Part shown: positions 53,755-64,000 of the stretch, in pieces
How positions within the stretch are numbered: position 1 is the first letter of the stretch
Layout: each line of letters opens with the position of its first letter
NCBI GenBank assembly: GCA_934622035.1
Contig: CAKTVG010000002.1
Span: 1 to 64,000, forward strand
Length of the DNA stretch: 64,000 bases
Direction of reading: 5' to 3'
Source: an uncultured Oscillospiraceae bacterium
Lineage (GTDB): Bacteria; Bacillota; Clostridia; Oscillospirales; Oscillospiraceae
Notes under the pieces: model-generated
What the model was told of the DNA's origin: nothing
Seen by the model: only the letters and a program-made list of their open reading frames with translations
Databases searched by the model: none
Position numbers and translations under genes: made by a program

Positions 53755-53792
53755 GCTTATAAAAAACCGCGGTATGAATTCCATACCGCGGT
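53755..53792 (-). terminator. terminator of the DegV-family gene
   Basis: ACCGCGGTATG (53766-53776) pairs with CATACCGCGGT (53782-53792), and the minus strand continues with TTTTTTA. Confidence 0.85.
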
Positions 53793-53825
53793 ATTTGAAT
53801 ATGTTTTCCGTGCAGGCGCATCCGG

Positions 53826-54713
53826 TCAGTGGGAGCGGACGTCCTCGTCTCCCAGGAAGAACAGCGCCACAGTCCCGGGGCCGACATGGGCGCCGGTCAC
53901 AGGCTCATAGCAGACCGTCAGGATTTCCTTCGGCGCCGCCTCCTCCCGAGTCAGACCGGCCAGAAGCGCCGCGCCCTCGGGATTGTTTGCATGCGCGATG
54001 CCGACGATCTGCTCCTGCGGATTCCGTACCAGCTCACGGTAGCGCTCCGCCAGGCAGCGCAGCGCCTTGCCGCTGCCGCGCACCTTCTCCGTGCTGACGA
54101 TTTTGCCCTCCTCGTTGCCCTTCAGGATGGGCTTGATGTGCAGCACCGTGCCGATGATGCAGCTCGCGTTGGAGAGGCGGCCGGTTCTTTGCAGATGGCG
54201 GAGGTTGTCCACCGTGAAGACCTGATACATGCGCTTGCTCATTTCGGTCAGTTCGCGGTAGCAGGCGTCGATATCCATCCCCTGCGCGCGCAGCTCAATG
54301 GCTTTCAGCACCACAATGCCCTCGCCCAGAGAGGCGGCCTTTGTATCGAGCATATAGAACTTTCTCTCAGGGTAGGCTTCTTCGAGCATGCTCTTTGCAA
54401 TCACGGCGGAATGGTAGGAGCCGCTGATGCCGGAGGACATACCGATATACAGCACGTCCTGCCCCTGCTGGGCATAAGGCGCGATGAAATCGAAATAGGT
54501 CTGAGGCGCAATCTGCGAGGTGTTGTACAGACGGCCGTCGAGAATTTCGTCATAGTAGGCCTTGCCGTCGAAGTGCTCGATATCCGTGCACTGCATCAGA
54601 CGGCTCTCGTCGTCCTTCGGGTAGTAGCTGAAGGGAACGAGCTGCACGTTAGCCTCTGCCACGCGGCTCAGGGGAAGATTGCTGGATGTATCGGTCAGTA
54701 TTTGAAAGCTCAT
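53826..54713 (-). CDS. DegV-family fatty-acid-binding protein (FakB-like)
   Basis: A 295-residue two-domain DegV protein. TDTSSNLPLS near the start and SSGISGSYHSA are the fatty-acid carboxylate-binding segments, and HLQRTGRLSNA with KPIL are typical. FakB proteins present fatty acids to the kinase FakA for conversion to acyl phosphates; a FakA-like gene lies at 61769, so both partners are in the window. The ATG at 54713 has GGAG eight bases upstream. The 54714-54950 interval contains only a GC-rich hairpin (54903-54943) after spoIVA. Confidence 0.88.
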   Translation of the reverse strand: MSFQILTDTSSNLPLSRVAEANVQLVPFSYYPKDDESRLMQCTDIEHFDGKAYYDEILDGRLYNTSQIAPQTYFDFIAPYAQQGQDVLYIGMSSGISGSYHSAVIAKSMLEEAYPERKFYMLDTKAASLGEGIVVLKAIELRAQGMDIDACYRELTEMSKRMYQVFTVDNLRHLQRTGRLSNASCIIGTVLHIKPILKGNEEGKIVSTEKVRGSGKALRCLAERYRELVRNPQEQIVGIAHANNPEGAALLAGLTREEAAPKEILTVCYEPVTGAHVGPGTVALFFLGDEDVRSH

Positions 54714-54950
54714 ATCTCTGTCTCCGTGTTCGTGGTAATGGATAGGAAAAGGCTCCGGCAGAGCGCAGGAGCGGATGGGCAAACGATAGCACATTTGTCT
54801 CAAAAAGTCACACCACTTCTGCGGAAAACGGCTCTACCCGGCCGGGAACGCGGCTCTACTGCCAGTAGAGTCCTTGATTTACAAGGGTTTGCGCTGCTTT
54901 TCGGCGCGTGCGGGAGGAGGCCGGTTCTCCCCCGCACGCGCCGGCAGGTT

Positions 54951-56423
54951 TTACAGCAGCAGGCAAATCAGGCCGTTCGCGCCCTCGTTGATGATCTTCG
55001 TCAGCGCGTCCTTCAGCTTGTAACGTGCATCCTCCGGCATGCGCTTAAGCTTGGTGCTCAGGCCCTCGTTCACCAGATCGAAGACGGATTTGCCGAAAAT
55101 ATTGCTCTCCCAGAGCTTCTCCGTGTTGCCCTCGTATTCACCCAGAAGGTATTTGACCAGATCCTCCGACTGCTGCTCGTCGCCCACCATCGGGCTGATC
55201 TCCGTCTTGATATCGGCGCGCAGCATGTGAATGGAGGGTGCGCTCGCGCGCAGCTTGACGCCGTAGGCGCTGCCCTTGCGAACGATCTCCGGCACCTCGA
55301 GGTGCATCTCCTCCGCCGTTGGCATGACGATGCCGTAGCCCGTCGCGCGCACCTCCTCCAGCGCGGCAGAAATCTTATCATACTGCTTTTTCATCTCCGC
55401 CAGCGCGGTCAGCAGGGTCAGAAGCTGGCCGTCGTTTTCAATGGCGAAGCCGGTGCGGTCGCCGAGGATCTGGTAGAACAGCCCCTCACGGAACTCCAGC
55501 TCGCAGCTCACAATGCCTCTGCCGAGGTCGATCTCATCAATACGGCAGGCGCTCACCTGCTCCAGCTCGCAGAGCTTCTGCATCTCGGGTGCGGCCTGTG
55601 CCAGCTGCCCGATTTTTTCGGCGTTGGTCCGCATGGCCTCGTACAGCGCCGCCTTCATGGGGTTGCCGCACTCGAGCGCCTGCACCCACGCAGGCAGGAA
55701 CACCCGCAGCTCCCGCAGAGGGAAGGCATACAGCAGCTTCGTCAGCAGTGCCTGAATCTCCGCCTCGTGCATGCCCTGGCAATCGGCGGCCAGCGCACAG
55801 ACGCCGTAGGTCTGCTCCAGATACTCCCGCAGCGCCTGCGCCTCGGCGCTCTTCGGCGCGGAGGAATTAACCACGACGACAAAGGGCTTCCCCGTCGCCT
55901 GCATGTCGCGGATGGCACGTTCCTCGGCATCGATGTAATCCGCGCGCGGGATATCCGTGACCGTTCCGTCCGTCGTGACGACGATGCCGATGGTGCTGTG
56001 ATCCTCCATGACCTTTTTCGTGCCCAGCTCGGCAGCCTCGGTCATGGGAATTTCGTGATCGTACCAAGGCGTCGTCACCATGCGCGGCTGGCCGTCCTCC
56101 GTCGCGCCGATCGCCCCGCGCACCATATAGCCCACGGAGTCGATCAGCCGCACGGAGAGCTTCGCCGTGCCGTCCGGGCTGATCTCCACGGCGTCCTCCG
56201 GCACGAATTTCGGCTCCGCCGTCATGATCGTTCTTCCCGACCCGCTCTGCGGCAGCTCATCCTTTGCACGCTCGCGCTGATACAGATCCTCGATATTCGG
56301 GATGACCAGCTCCTCCATCATCCGCTTAATGAGCGTGGATTTCCCCGTGCGCACCGGCCCGACCACGCCGATGTAGATGTCGCCGCCCGTTCGTTTTGCA
56401 ATGTCGGCATAAATATTACTCAT
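54951..56423 (-). CDS. spoIVA: stage IV sporulation protein A, spore coat morphogenetic ATPase
   Basis: A 490-residue SpoIVA, complete in length. GVVGPVRTGKST is the Walker A of this TRAFAC-related ATPase, DSVGYMVRGAIGA and TTDGTVTDIPR are strongly conserved family blocks, and the C-terminal end GANGLICLLL is the part that anchors to SpoVM on the forespore. It polymerises into the coat basement layer. GGAGG lies seven bases before the ATG, and a sigma-E-like promoter lies upstream. It shows that the organism, or its recent ancestor, makes endospores. Confidence 0.96.
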   Translation of the reverse strand: MSNIYADIAKRTGGDIYIGVVGPVRTGKSTLIKRMMEELVIPNIEDLYQRERAKDELPQSGSGRTIMTAEPKFVPEDAVEISPDGTAKLSVRLIDSVGYMVRGAIGATEDGQPRMVTTPWYDHEIPMTEAAELGTKKVMEDHSTIGIVVTTDGTVTDIPRADYIDAEERAIRDMQATGKPFVVVVNSSAPKSAEAQALREYLEQTYGVCALAADCQGMHEAEIQALLTKLLYAFPLRELRVFLPAWVQALECGNPMKAALYEAMRTNAEKIGQLAQAAPEMQKLCELEQVSACRIDEIDLGRGIVSCELEFREGLFYQILGDRTGFAIENDGQLLTLLTALAEMKKQYDKISAALEEVRATGYGIVMPTAEEMHLEVPEIVRKGSAYGVKLRASAPSIHMLRADIKTEISPMVGDEQQSEDLVKYLLGEYEGNTEKLWESNIFGKSVFDLVNEGLSTKLKRMPEDARYKLKDALTKIINEGANGLICLLL

Positions 56424-56453
56424 TCGATAGCCTCCCCCACAGTCTCGTGATAC

Positions 56454-56482
56454 ATGGTATGCGCGAGTGGGAAAAGCTATGA
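56454..56482 (-). promoter_or_regulatory. sigma-E-like sporulation promoter of spoIVA
   Basis: On the minus strand: TCATAGC (56476-56482), 14-base spacer, CATACCAT (56454-56461). This compares well with the Bacillus sigma-E consensus KMATATT-N14-15-CATACAHT: five of seven and seven of eight positions. spoIVA is a known sigma-E target. Confidence 0.7.
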
Positions 56483-56522
56483 CAAGGGTGTCCCAAAAGG
56501 CATTGAGACACCCTTGTTTTTT
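56483..56522 (+). terminator. stem-loop between the phosphatase-GNAT gene and spoIVA
   Basis: CAAGGGTGTC (56483-56492) pairs with GACACCCTTG (56507-56516), followed by TTTTTTA on the plus strand. On the minus strand it directly follows the phosphatase-GNAT stop but lacks a T tract there. Confidence 0.6.
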
Positions 56523-57528
56523 ATCTTATCTGCGGAACCAGCGAGACCGGCATGCTCTCGCTCAGGCGGAAGCGGACAAAAAACGCCCTTGCCTCCTCCG
56601 GCGGCTTCTGCGCAAGGCGCAGCATCGTTTTCCCCTCCGTGCGGAAGGCGCTCACCGCGCAGCCCAAAAGCTGGGGCGCCAGGCCGCGCCTGCGGTACTG
56701 CGGCAGAAGGCCGAGATGTACAATAAGACCCGTTTCACTGCCGTCGTCGCGCAGTATGACCGCACCGGCGACATTTTCCTCCTGCATGGCAATGAAGGCG
56801 TGGTCGCCGGACTGTACGCCGTCAAGCGCGGCGCGTTCTTCCTCCGTGGCAGGCCGGTACCAGAAATTCATGTCCTGATGCTCCCTGCCGCGCCACCACA
56901 TCTGCCGTCCGAGCGTGGTCAGCTCCTGCGGCAGGTGCTTGGCATCGAAAAGATAATCCAGACGGTAGGCGCCGTTTCTCCATGTGATCTCACTGACGGC
57001 GGTATTCTCGCTGTGACCGAGGCCGCTCACGCTGTCCTCGCAAAACAGGTGCGCAATGACAGAGCGAAGCACCATGCCATGGGAGAAAATGGCGACGCTC
57101 TTCCTTTCATGCCGCCGGACGACCTCCCCCAGTGCCTGCATGAAGCGGGAAACATACTCGTCATATGTCTCCGCACCCTCGACATGCCAGTGCTGCGGGT
57201 CCTTGGAAAAGGCGCGGTTGGCCTCCGGCGCCTCGCGGCCAAGCTGCCCGAAGGGAAGGTCTTCCCAGACGCCCACATGGATTTCTCGAAAACGGCTGTC
57301 CGTTTGCAGCGTCAAGCCCTTCGGCTTCCAGATGGCGGCGGCCGTCGTCTGCGTGCGGACAAGGTCGCTGGAATAGACGGCGTCGATGGGAATCTCCGCA
57401 AAGCGCTTTCGCAGCGCCTCGATCTGGCGCAGTCCATTGGGCGTGACGGAGGAATCGTACCAGCCGTGCATCCGGCGGAAAATATTGCCCTCCGCCTCGG
57501 CGTGACGAATGAGATAGATCTTTGTCAT
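56521..57528 (-). CDS. fusion of histidine phosphatase and GNAT acetyltransferase domains
   Basis: A 335-residue protein. Residues 1-190 form a phosphoglycerate-mutase-like histidine phosphatase: LIRHAEAEGN carries the phosphorylated His and IFSHGMVLR the second His. Residues about 200-335 form a GNAT domain with LLPQYRRRGLAPQLL as the acetyl-CoA loop. The arrangement joins two enzymes on one chain; the shared substrate is unknown. The ATG overlaps the pyrF stop (ATGA), so the two genes are co-transcribed. Confidence 0.85.
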   Translation of the reverse strand: MTKIYLIRHAEAEGNIFRRMHGWYDSSVTPNGLRQIEALRKRFAEIPIDAVYSSDLVRTQTTAAAIWKPKGLTLQTDSRFREIHVGVWEDLPFGQLGREAPEANRAFSKDPQHWHVEGAETYDEYVSRFMQALGEVVRRHERKSVAIFSHGMVLRSVIAHLFCEDSVSGLGHSENTAVSEITWRNGAYRLDYLFDAKHLPQELTTLGRQMWWRGREHQDMNFWYRPATEEERAALDGVQSGDHAFIAMQEENVAGAVILRDDGSETGLIVHLGLLPQYRRRGLAPQLLGCAVSAFRTEGKTMLRLAQKPPEEARAFFVRFRLSESMPVSLVPQIR

Positions 57529-58448
57529 AGGATCACCACATACTTGGAAATGTCGCGCTTCATCTTCTGTACCGCGGCGGCTGCATGCTCCAGATAATCC
57601 GTGCCGTCGCTGCCCTCCTTCTGCCAGGCGCAGAGAATGCTGCGCGAGGCGGAGACGATCGCACCGTGACCGAAGCGGTCAAAGGCAAACTGAACGTTTT
57701 TCGCCGTGCCGCCCTGTGCGCCGTAGCCGGGCACAAGGAAGAACAGACGGTCGTACTTCTGACGCAGAAGCTGCATGGTCTGCGGATAGGTCGCGCCAAC
57801 CACCGCGCCGATCTCGGAATAGCCCTGGCGGCCGATGAGATCCGTGCTCCAGCGCATGGCAAGGTCCGCCATTGCGGTATAGACCACGCGGTCGCCGGAG
57901 AGCAGATCCTGCACCTCGCGGGAGGACTTATTCGAGGTTTTCAGCAGCAGGAAGATGTTCTTCCCGTCCTTTTTGCAATAAGGCAGATAGGGCTTGACGC
58001 CGTCGCTGCCGAGATAGCCGTTGACCGTCACGGCGTCGCAGCGGTAGACCTCCTGCTCCGTCAGGCCGACGGGCACCCTGCCAAACATCGCCTGCGCGTG
58101 GATTTCCGCAATGTTGCCCACATCTCCGCGCATGGAATCGATTAAAACATAATAGCCCAGCTCCTTGGCACAGGCAGCGATGCGCTGCATCTGCGCAATG
58201 CCCTCCGCACCCAGCGCCTCAAAGCAGGCGCTCTGAATCTTGACCGCCGGAACCAGCTCCTTGAGCCGGTCCAAAAGCTCCGTGCAGAAGCGGTAGTAGG
58301 CCGATGCGGCGGCGGCGAGGGTCTGCCCCTGCTGCGCGAAGGCATCCTGCACGATGTGCGGCGGCAGAATGGGCAGATAGGGATCCAGCCCGACCATCGT
58401 CGGGTTCTTCATTTTTCGTATTTTTTCCTGCAAAAAATCGATCGCCAT
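57525..58448 (-). CDS. pyrF: orotidine 5'-phosphate decarboxylase, long form
   Basis: A 307-residue OMP decarboxylase of the longer type II form. VGLDPYLP is at the start of the barrel, AVKIQSACFEALG and IDSMRGDVGN carry the catalytic Lys and Asp residues, and the late LVPGYGAQGG segment binds phosphate. It makes UMP from OMP, the last step of pyrimidine synthesis. GGAGG precedes the ATG, and a clear promoter lies at 58482-58510. It is alone among pyrimidine genes here. Confidence 0.94.
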   Translation of the reverse strand: MAIDFLQEKIRKMKNPTMVGLDPYLPILPPHIVQDAFAQQGQTLAAAASAYYRFCTELLDRLKELVPAVKIQSACFEALGAEGIAQMQRIAACAKELGYYVLIDSMRGDVGNIAEIHAQAMFGRVPVGLTEQEVYRCDAVTVNGYLGSDGVKPYLPYCKKDGKNIFLLLKTSNKSSREVQDLLSGDRVVYTAMADLAMRWSTDLIGRQGYSEIGAVVGATYPQTMQLLRQKYDRLFFLVPGYGAQGGTAKNVQFAFDRFGHGAIVSASRSILCAWQKEGSDGTDYLEHAAAAVQKMKRDISKYVVIL

Positions 58449-58481
58449 GGAGTTGCCCTCCTTATTTATATATACAGGAAT

Positions 58482-58510
58482 AGTATATCATATTTTTCAC
58501 CCCGCTGCAA
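58482..58510 (-). promoter_or_regulatory. promoter of pyrF
   Basis: On the minus strand: TTGCAG (58505-58510), 17-base spacer ending ATGA, TATACT (58482-58487). Confidence 0.75.
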
Positions 58511-58561
58511 AATAGTTTTTTTCTGCACCGGGCAAACTAAGGACGAAAGGAGGGAAACACA

Positions 58562-58729
58562 ATGCAGGTTCGATCTTTTTTATTGACGCTGGGGGCCGGA
58601 ATGCTCGCCGGCGGCGCGGTGGCGCTCATGCTGCCGCAGCAGTCGCCCGTTCGCCGCGAGGCGCAGAAGGCCGTCGATTCTCTGGAGCAGACGGTCTCGG
58701 ACGCGGCCCAGAAGATGATGAAAAATTAA
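58562..58729 (+). CDS. small membrane-anchored protein, 55 residues (YtxH-like)
   Basis: The ATG has a perfect AAAGGAGG eight bases upstream. The product starts MQVRSFLLTLGAGMLAGG, a glycine-rich hydrophobic helix (about residues 5-25), followed by a charged, helical tail (RREAQKAVDSLEQTVSDAAQ) and KMMKN. This resembles small YtxH-like proteins. A weak stem-loop (58735-58757) follows. No function can be assigned. Confidence 0.7.
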   Translation: MQVRSFLLTLGAGMLAGGAVALMLPQQSPVRREAQKAVDSLEQTVSDAAQKMMKN

Positions 58730-58786
58730 ATCCTCTGCCCGGCCGGCCGCCGGGCAGAAATTTTCAAAATATTCATATTTTCCCTA

Positions 58787-58814
58787 TTGACAAACGCCCC
58801 GCTTGTGTTATGAT
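58787..58814 (+). promoter_or_regulatory. promoter of clpB
   Basis: TTGACA (58787-58792), 16-base spacer, TATGAT (58809-58814), directly before the CIRCE operator. Confidence 0.8.
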
Positions 58815-58827
58815 GTGCATAAAGAGT

Positions 58828-58854
58828 TTAGCACTCTCTATCCAAGAGTGCTAA
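58828..58854. promoter_or_regulatory. CIRCE operator for the heat-shock repressor HrcA
   Basis: TTAGCACTC, nine bases, GAGTGCTAA: an exact match to the CIRCE consensus, placed at the start of the transcript and 28 bases before clpB. Confidence 0.97.
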
Positions 58855-58881
58855 TTTCCCTCAACGGAAGGAGGATTCCTT

Positions 58882-61473
<2,592 letters not shown>

Positions 61474-61491
61474 TCGATTTGCATACAAGAG

Positions 61492-61526
61492 GGCCGGGCA
61501 TTGCACAAATGCCCGGCCATTTTTTG
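61492..61526 (+). terminator. terminator of clpB
   Basis: GGCCGGGCATT (61492-61502) pairs with AATGCCCGGCC (61508-61518), followed by ATTTTTTG. GCATACAA/TTGTATGC extends the flanks. Confidence 0.92.
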
Positions 61527-61725
61527 TATGCCGTATCCCAAAAACGTGCGCAGGGACGGGTTTCCCGTCGCGCGTGCAGGCGTTTACAAATCTGCGATTG
61601 CCTGCACCGGTCACGGCACGCCGTGACCCTACAAAAGGGTTCAAATCTATACTGCGCCCCTGTGTGCCGCCGGAATCGGATAGCACAAAGGCAGGACACC
61701 TGGATCCTGCCCTATTCCATAAGAA
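61527..61725. repeat. gene-free stretch of small inverted repeats
   Basis: No gene is seen. It contains GACGGG/CCCGTC (near 61560), GGTCACGGC/GCCGTGACC (near 61609-61628) and GGCAGGA/TCCTGCC (61690-61712). It may be a decayed dispersed repeat. Confidence 0.4.
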
Positions 61726-61756
61726 GGGCCTGTCTCGATCGAGACAGGCCCTTTTT
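61726..61756. terminator. bidirectional terminator
   Basis: GGGCCTGTCTCGA and TCGAGACAGGCCC form a perfect 13-bp stem with no loop bases between, followed by TTTTT. AAAAAG on the other side serves the leftward FakA-like gene. Confidence 0.85.
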
Positions 61757-61768
61757 ACATGATTGAAC

Positions 61769-63442
61769 TTATTCCGCCGAGATCAGGTAATAATACACCG
61801 GCTGGCCGCCGTTGATGAGATTAATCTCCGCATTCGGGCAAAGCTCCGTGAAGAGCTGGACCGTCTGCTCCGCCTGCTCGTCGGTGGTATCCGCGCCGTA
61901 ATAGACGGTGATGAACTCCGCGCCTTCCTCGTTGATTTTCTCGGCAAGGCCGCGCAGGAGCACATTGATGTCCGTATTGCTGCCGAACAGGGCGCTGCCC
62001 CACAGAGCCAGATACTCGCCCGCGTGGATGTCGTGTCCGTCAAAGTCGGAATCCCGTGCGGCATAGGTGATCTGCATGGTCTGTACGGCCTGCATCGCCT
62101 CGGTCATCGCAGCGGTGTTGGTCTGCTCGTCGGCGTCCGGATCGAAGACCAGCATGGCGGAAACGCCCTGCGGGATGGTCTTGGAGGGAATGACAATGAC
62201 CTTCTTTTCCGTCAGCGGGATGGTCTGCTCCGCCGCCATGATGATATTCTTGTTGTTCGGGAAGACATAAACCGTCTCGGCGGGCGTCGCATTGATCTTC
62301 TCAAGGATGTCCTGCGTGGAGGGGTTCATGGTCTGGCCGCCCTCAATGATCTGGTCGGCGCCCAGCTCACGGAAGGCATCGGCAAGGCCCTTGCCCGCGC
62401 AGACGGAAACCATACCGAAGGGCTTCTCCGCCGGCGCAAACACCGGCTGGGACTCCAGCTCCTTTTCGATCTGCTCCAGATCGTCCGTGCTTCTGGCGGT
62501 TCTGCCGGAGGCAAGGTCGTCATACTGCATGCGCATATTCTCGATCTTGGCCAGCTCCAGCGTACCATATTTCTGCGACTCGGTGAGCGCCTCGCCGGGG
62601 ATGTCGGTGTGGACATGCACCTTGAAGGACTCGTCGTCCTCGCCGATGACGATGCTGTCGCCGATGGTTTCCAGATAGGCGCGCAGCGGCGTCAGATCGA
62701 CGTCCTCGGTCGCCTTGCGCATGATATACACCGTGTCAAAGGCGAAAGTGATGTCGCCGTCGCCCAGCTCGGCAAAGTCGGCCTGCTCCTTCGTCTCCGT
62801 CCCGGAAACGGCGCTGGCCTCGATCTCTCCGCCGCGTTGCACGCACAGCATCGCCTCAAGGACATAAAGCCAGCCCTTGCCGCCCGCATCCACGACGCCC
62901 GCCTTTTCCAGCACGGGGTTCTGGTGGATGGTTTCGGCCAGCGCGCGCTCTGCCGAGGACACTGCCTCCTGAAGCACATGCTCCAGATCCGGATTCTCCT
63001 CCGCGGCGCAGACCGCATCGACCGCGGAAACGCGGGAAACGGTCAGGATGGTGCCCTCGGTGGGCTTCATGACCGCCTTATAGGCCGCCTCCACGCCGCC
63101 GCTCAGCGCAGCGGCGAGCTGCACGCCGTCGCATTCCTCCATGCCCTTGAGCGTTTTGGCAAAGCCGCGGAACAGCAGCGACAGGATGACGCCGGAGTTG
63201 CCGCGCGCGCCGCGCAGCATTGCCGAGGCGATCTTATCGGCAGCCTTGGTCAGGCTCATTTCTCCTGCGCGGCGCAGCTCATCGGCCGCGGCGTTCAGGG
63301 TCATGCTCATATTCGTGCCGGTGTCGCCGTCCGGCACCGGGAAGACGTTCAGCTCATTGATCTGCTGCTTGTGGTTTTCAACGGAGGCAGCCGCGCTGAG
63401 GATCATTTTCCGAAGGGTTGCCCCGTCGATGGTATTTCTCAC
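61769..63442 (-). CDS. FakA-like fatty acid kinase (DhaL domain protein)
   Basis: A 557-residue protein. The N-terminal DhaL-type kinase domain has NELNVFPVPDGDTGTNM (Mg-ATP binding) and ASAMLRGARGNSGVILSLL; a middle domain follows, and the C-terminal half resembles a DegV-like fold (VYVFPNNKNIIMAAEQ). It phosphorylates fatty acids held by FakB proteins such as the one at 53826. I chose the GTG at 63442 because it gives VRNTIDGATLRKM, the family start, with AGAGG upstream. It lies 14 bases after the Asp23 gene. Confidence 0.9.
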   Translation of the reverse strand: MRNTIDGATLRKMILSAAASVENHKQQINELNVFPVPDGDTGTNMSMTLNAAADELRRAGEMSLTKAADKIASAMLRGARGNSGVILSLLFRGFAKTLKGMEECDGVQLAAALSGGVEAAYKAVMKPTEGTILTVSRVSAVDAVCAAEENPDLEHVLQEAVSSAERALAETIHQNPVLEKAGVVDAGGKGWLYVLEAMLCVQRGGEIEASAVSGTETKEQADFAELGDGDITFAFDTVYIMRKATEDVDLTPLRAYLETIGDSIVIGEDDESFKVHVHTDIPGEALTESQKYGTLELAKIENMRMQYDDLASGRTARSTDDLEQIEKELESQPVFAPAEKPFGMVSVCAGKGLADAFRELGADQIIEGGQTMNPSTQDILEKINATPAETVYVFPNNKNIIMAAEQTIPLTEKKVIVIPSKTIPQGVSAMLVFDPDADEQTNTAAMTEAMQAVQTMQITYAARDSDFDGHDIHAGEYLALWGSALFGSNTDINVLLRGLAEKINEEGAEFITVYYGADTTDEQAEQTVQLFTELCPNAEINLINGGQPVYYYLISAE

Positions 63443-63456
63443 TTGCGGTACACCTC

Positions 63457-63810
63457 TCAATCCGTCACGATGGAGTCGATCACAACATCGACATCGCGCA
63501 CTTCTGTTTCTGTCTGCTTGGATACGATATAGCGTACCTCAGAGATGATGGACGTGCCCAGCGCGGGGATATTTACGCCCTGATCGATCATGATATGCAG
63601 CTCGATGGAAATCGAGCCGTCCTCGTTCGTGCGGACAAGCACGCCCTTGCCCATGGACTCCCGGCGCAGCAGGTGCACCAGGCCGTCCGACACGGAGCGG
63701 ATGGCCATGCCCTTCACGCCAAAGCAGTTCGTTGCGGCGTTGCCGGCAATGTTCGTATAGACATTGTTGCCGACCTTGATTTCACCAGCATCTGTTTTCC
63801 GGCAAATCAT
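63457..63810 (-). CDS. Asp23/Gls24 family protein
   Basis: A 117-residue alkaline-shock-type protein. GNNVYTNIAGNAATNCFGVKG and the later SISIELHIMIDQGVNIP match the family; a copy of this kind normally precedes fakA in Firmicutes. Such proteins are linked to envelope stress, but their biochemistry is unclear. GGAG lies eight bases before the ATG. It is co-transcribed with the kinase gene. Confidence 0.88.
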   Translation of the reverse strand: MICRKTDAGEIKVGNNVYTNIAGNAATNCFGVKGMAIRSVSDGLVHLLRRESMGKGVLVRTNEDGSISIELHIMIDQGVNIPALGTSIISEVRYIVSKQTETEVRDVDVVIDSIVTD

Positions 63811-63858
63811 GGAATATTCTCCTTTCCTTATGAAACGCAGAGATCGAAGAAGCTTCGA

Positions 63859-64000
63859 TCAGACCATGCTTTCCTCCCAGCACGCCGGCTTTTCCAGTCC
63901 CAGCAGAGTGGCGACCGTCGGCGCAACGTTGGCAAGACCAAACTTGCCCTCCTTGAGGGTGTGCTTCTCATCGGGATCGTAAATGATGAAGGGAACCGGG
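63859..64000 (-). CDS. gpmI: 2,3-bisphosphoglycerate-independent phosphoglycerate mutase, C-terminal end
   Basis: Only the last 46 codons are present; the gene enters from the right edge. The translation PVPFIIYDPDEKHTLKEGKF, GLANVAPTVATLLGLEKPAC and WEESMV matches the C-terminus of GpmI, the metal-dependent glycolytic mutase. A small hairpin GATCGAAG/CTTCGATC (63842-63860) lies at its end. Confidence 0.85.
   Translation of the reverse strand, partial: PVPFIIYDPDEKHTLKEGKFGLANVAPTVATLLGLEKPACWEESMV

Noticed and set aside
53829..56450. An 873-codon plus-strand frame opposite degV and spoIVA
   Set aside because: It crosses two real genes and their intergenic terminator region; composition is that of antisense.

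Overview
The window looks like chromosome from a GC-rich, anaerobic, spore-forming Firmicute, most likely a Clostridia member of the Oscillospiraceae type. Evidence is a spoIVA gene behind a sigma-E-like promoter, a CIRCE operator before clpB, a glycyl radical enzyme, strong AGGAGG ribosome sites and Clostridia-style sorting signals of the xPxTGD type. The assignment is by eye from gene content, without database comparison.

Layout. 1-0.7 kb: the end of a phage lysis cassette (endolysin, holin, small membrane/coiled-coil protein). 0.9-8.8 kb: housekeeping and accessory genes (SGNH hydrolase, methyltransferase, aldo/keto reductase, SprT-like protein), a MITE-like element and a heterodimeric ABC exporter. 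8.8-13.9 kb: a decayed mannoside locus (GH38 mannosidase, mannose-6-phosphate isomerase, GntR regulator, ROK kinase). All four genes are frameshifted or truncated. 14-17 kb: two cell-surface proteins. 17.3-25.6 kb: two divergent sugar operons sharing one palindromic promoter region. Leftward are manA, a ROK repressor and a PHP phosphoesterase; rightward are a glycyl radical enzyme activase, the glycyl radical enzyme, a sedoheptulokinase-like kinase and a DUF624 membrane protein.

25.6-39.7 kb holds the most striking system: a 12-gene leftward operon with a divergent LacI regulator. It encodes an alkaline-phosphatase-superfamily hydrolase, a beta-hydroxyacid dehydrogenase, a LarA-type racemase/epimerase homologue, a complete NitT/TauT-type ABC importer with two different permeases and two different ATPases, a TauE/SafE exporter, and LarE, LarB and LarC, which make the nickel-pincer nucleotide cofactor. 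I read it as a self-contained catabolic pathway for a hydroxy-acid-like, possibly sulfonated or phosphorylated compound, with its own uptake, cofactor supply and control. The LarA homologue departs from lactate racemase at one catalytic His and at the Arg, so its reaction is probably not lactate racemisation. A CsoR-type metal sensor with a His-rich tail follows the regulator.

39.8-45.5 kb: lepA-rnhA-lspA-rluD, a U32-like Fe-S candidate, tRNA-Leu(TAA) and a GNAT acetyltransferase. 45.6-53.5 kb: a 2629-residue surface subtilase with eight 50-residue cysteine modules. 53.8-64 kb: DegV/FakB-like protein, spoIVA, a phosphatase-GNAT fusion, pyrF, an unlisted 55-residue membrane peptide gene, clpB, FakA-like kinase, Asp23 and the end of gpmI.

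Five genes in the first 26 kb are broken by single-base indels, mostly in short homopolymers, and none to the right of that. Sequencing or assembly error must be excluded before calling them true pseudogenes.
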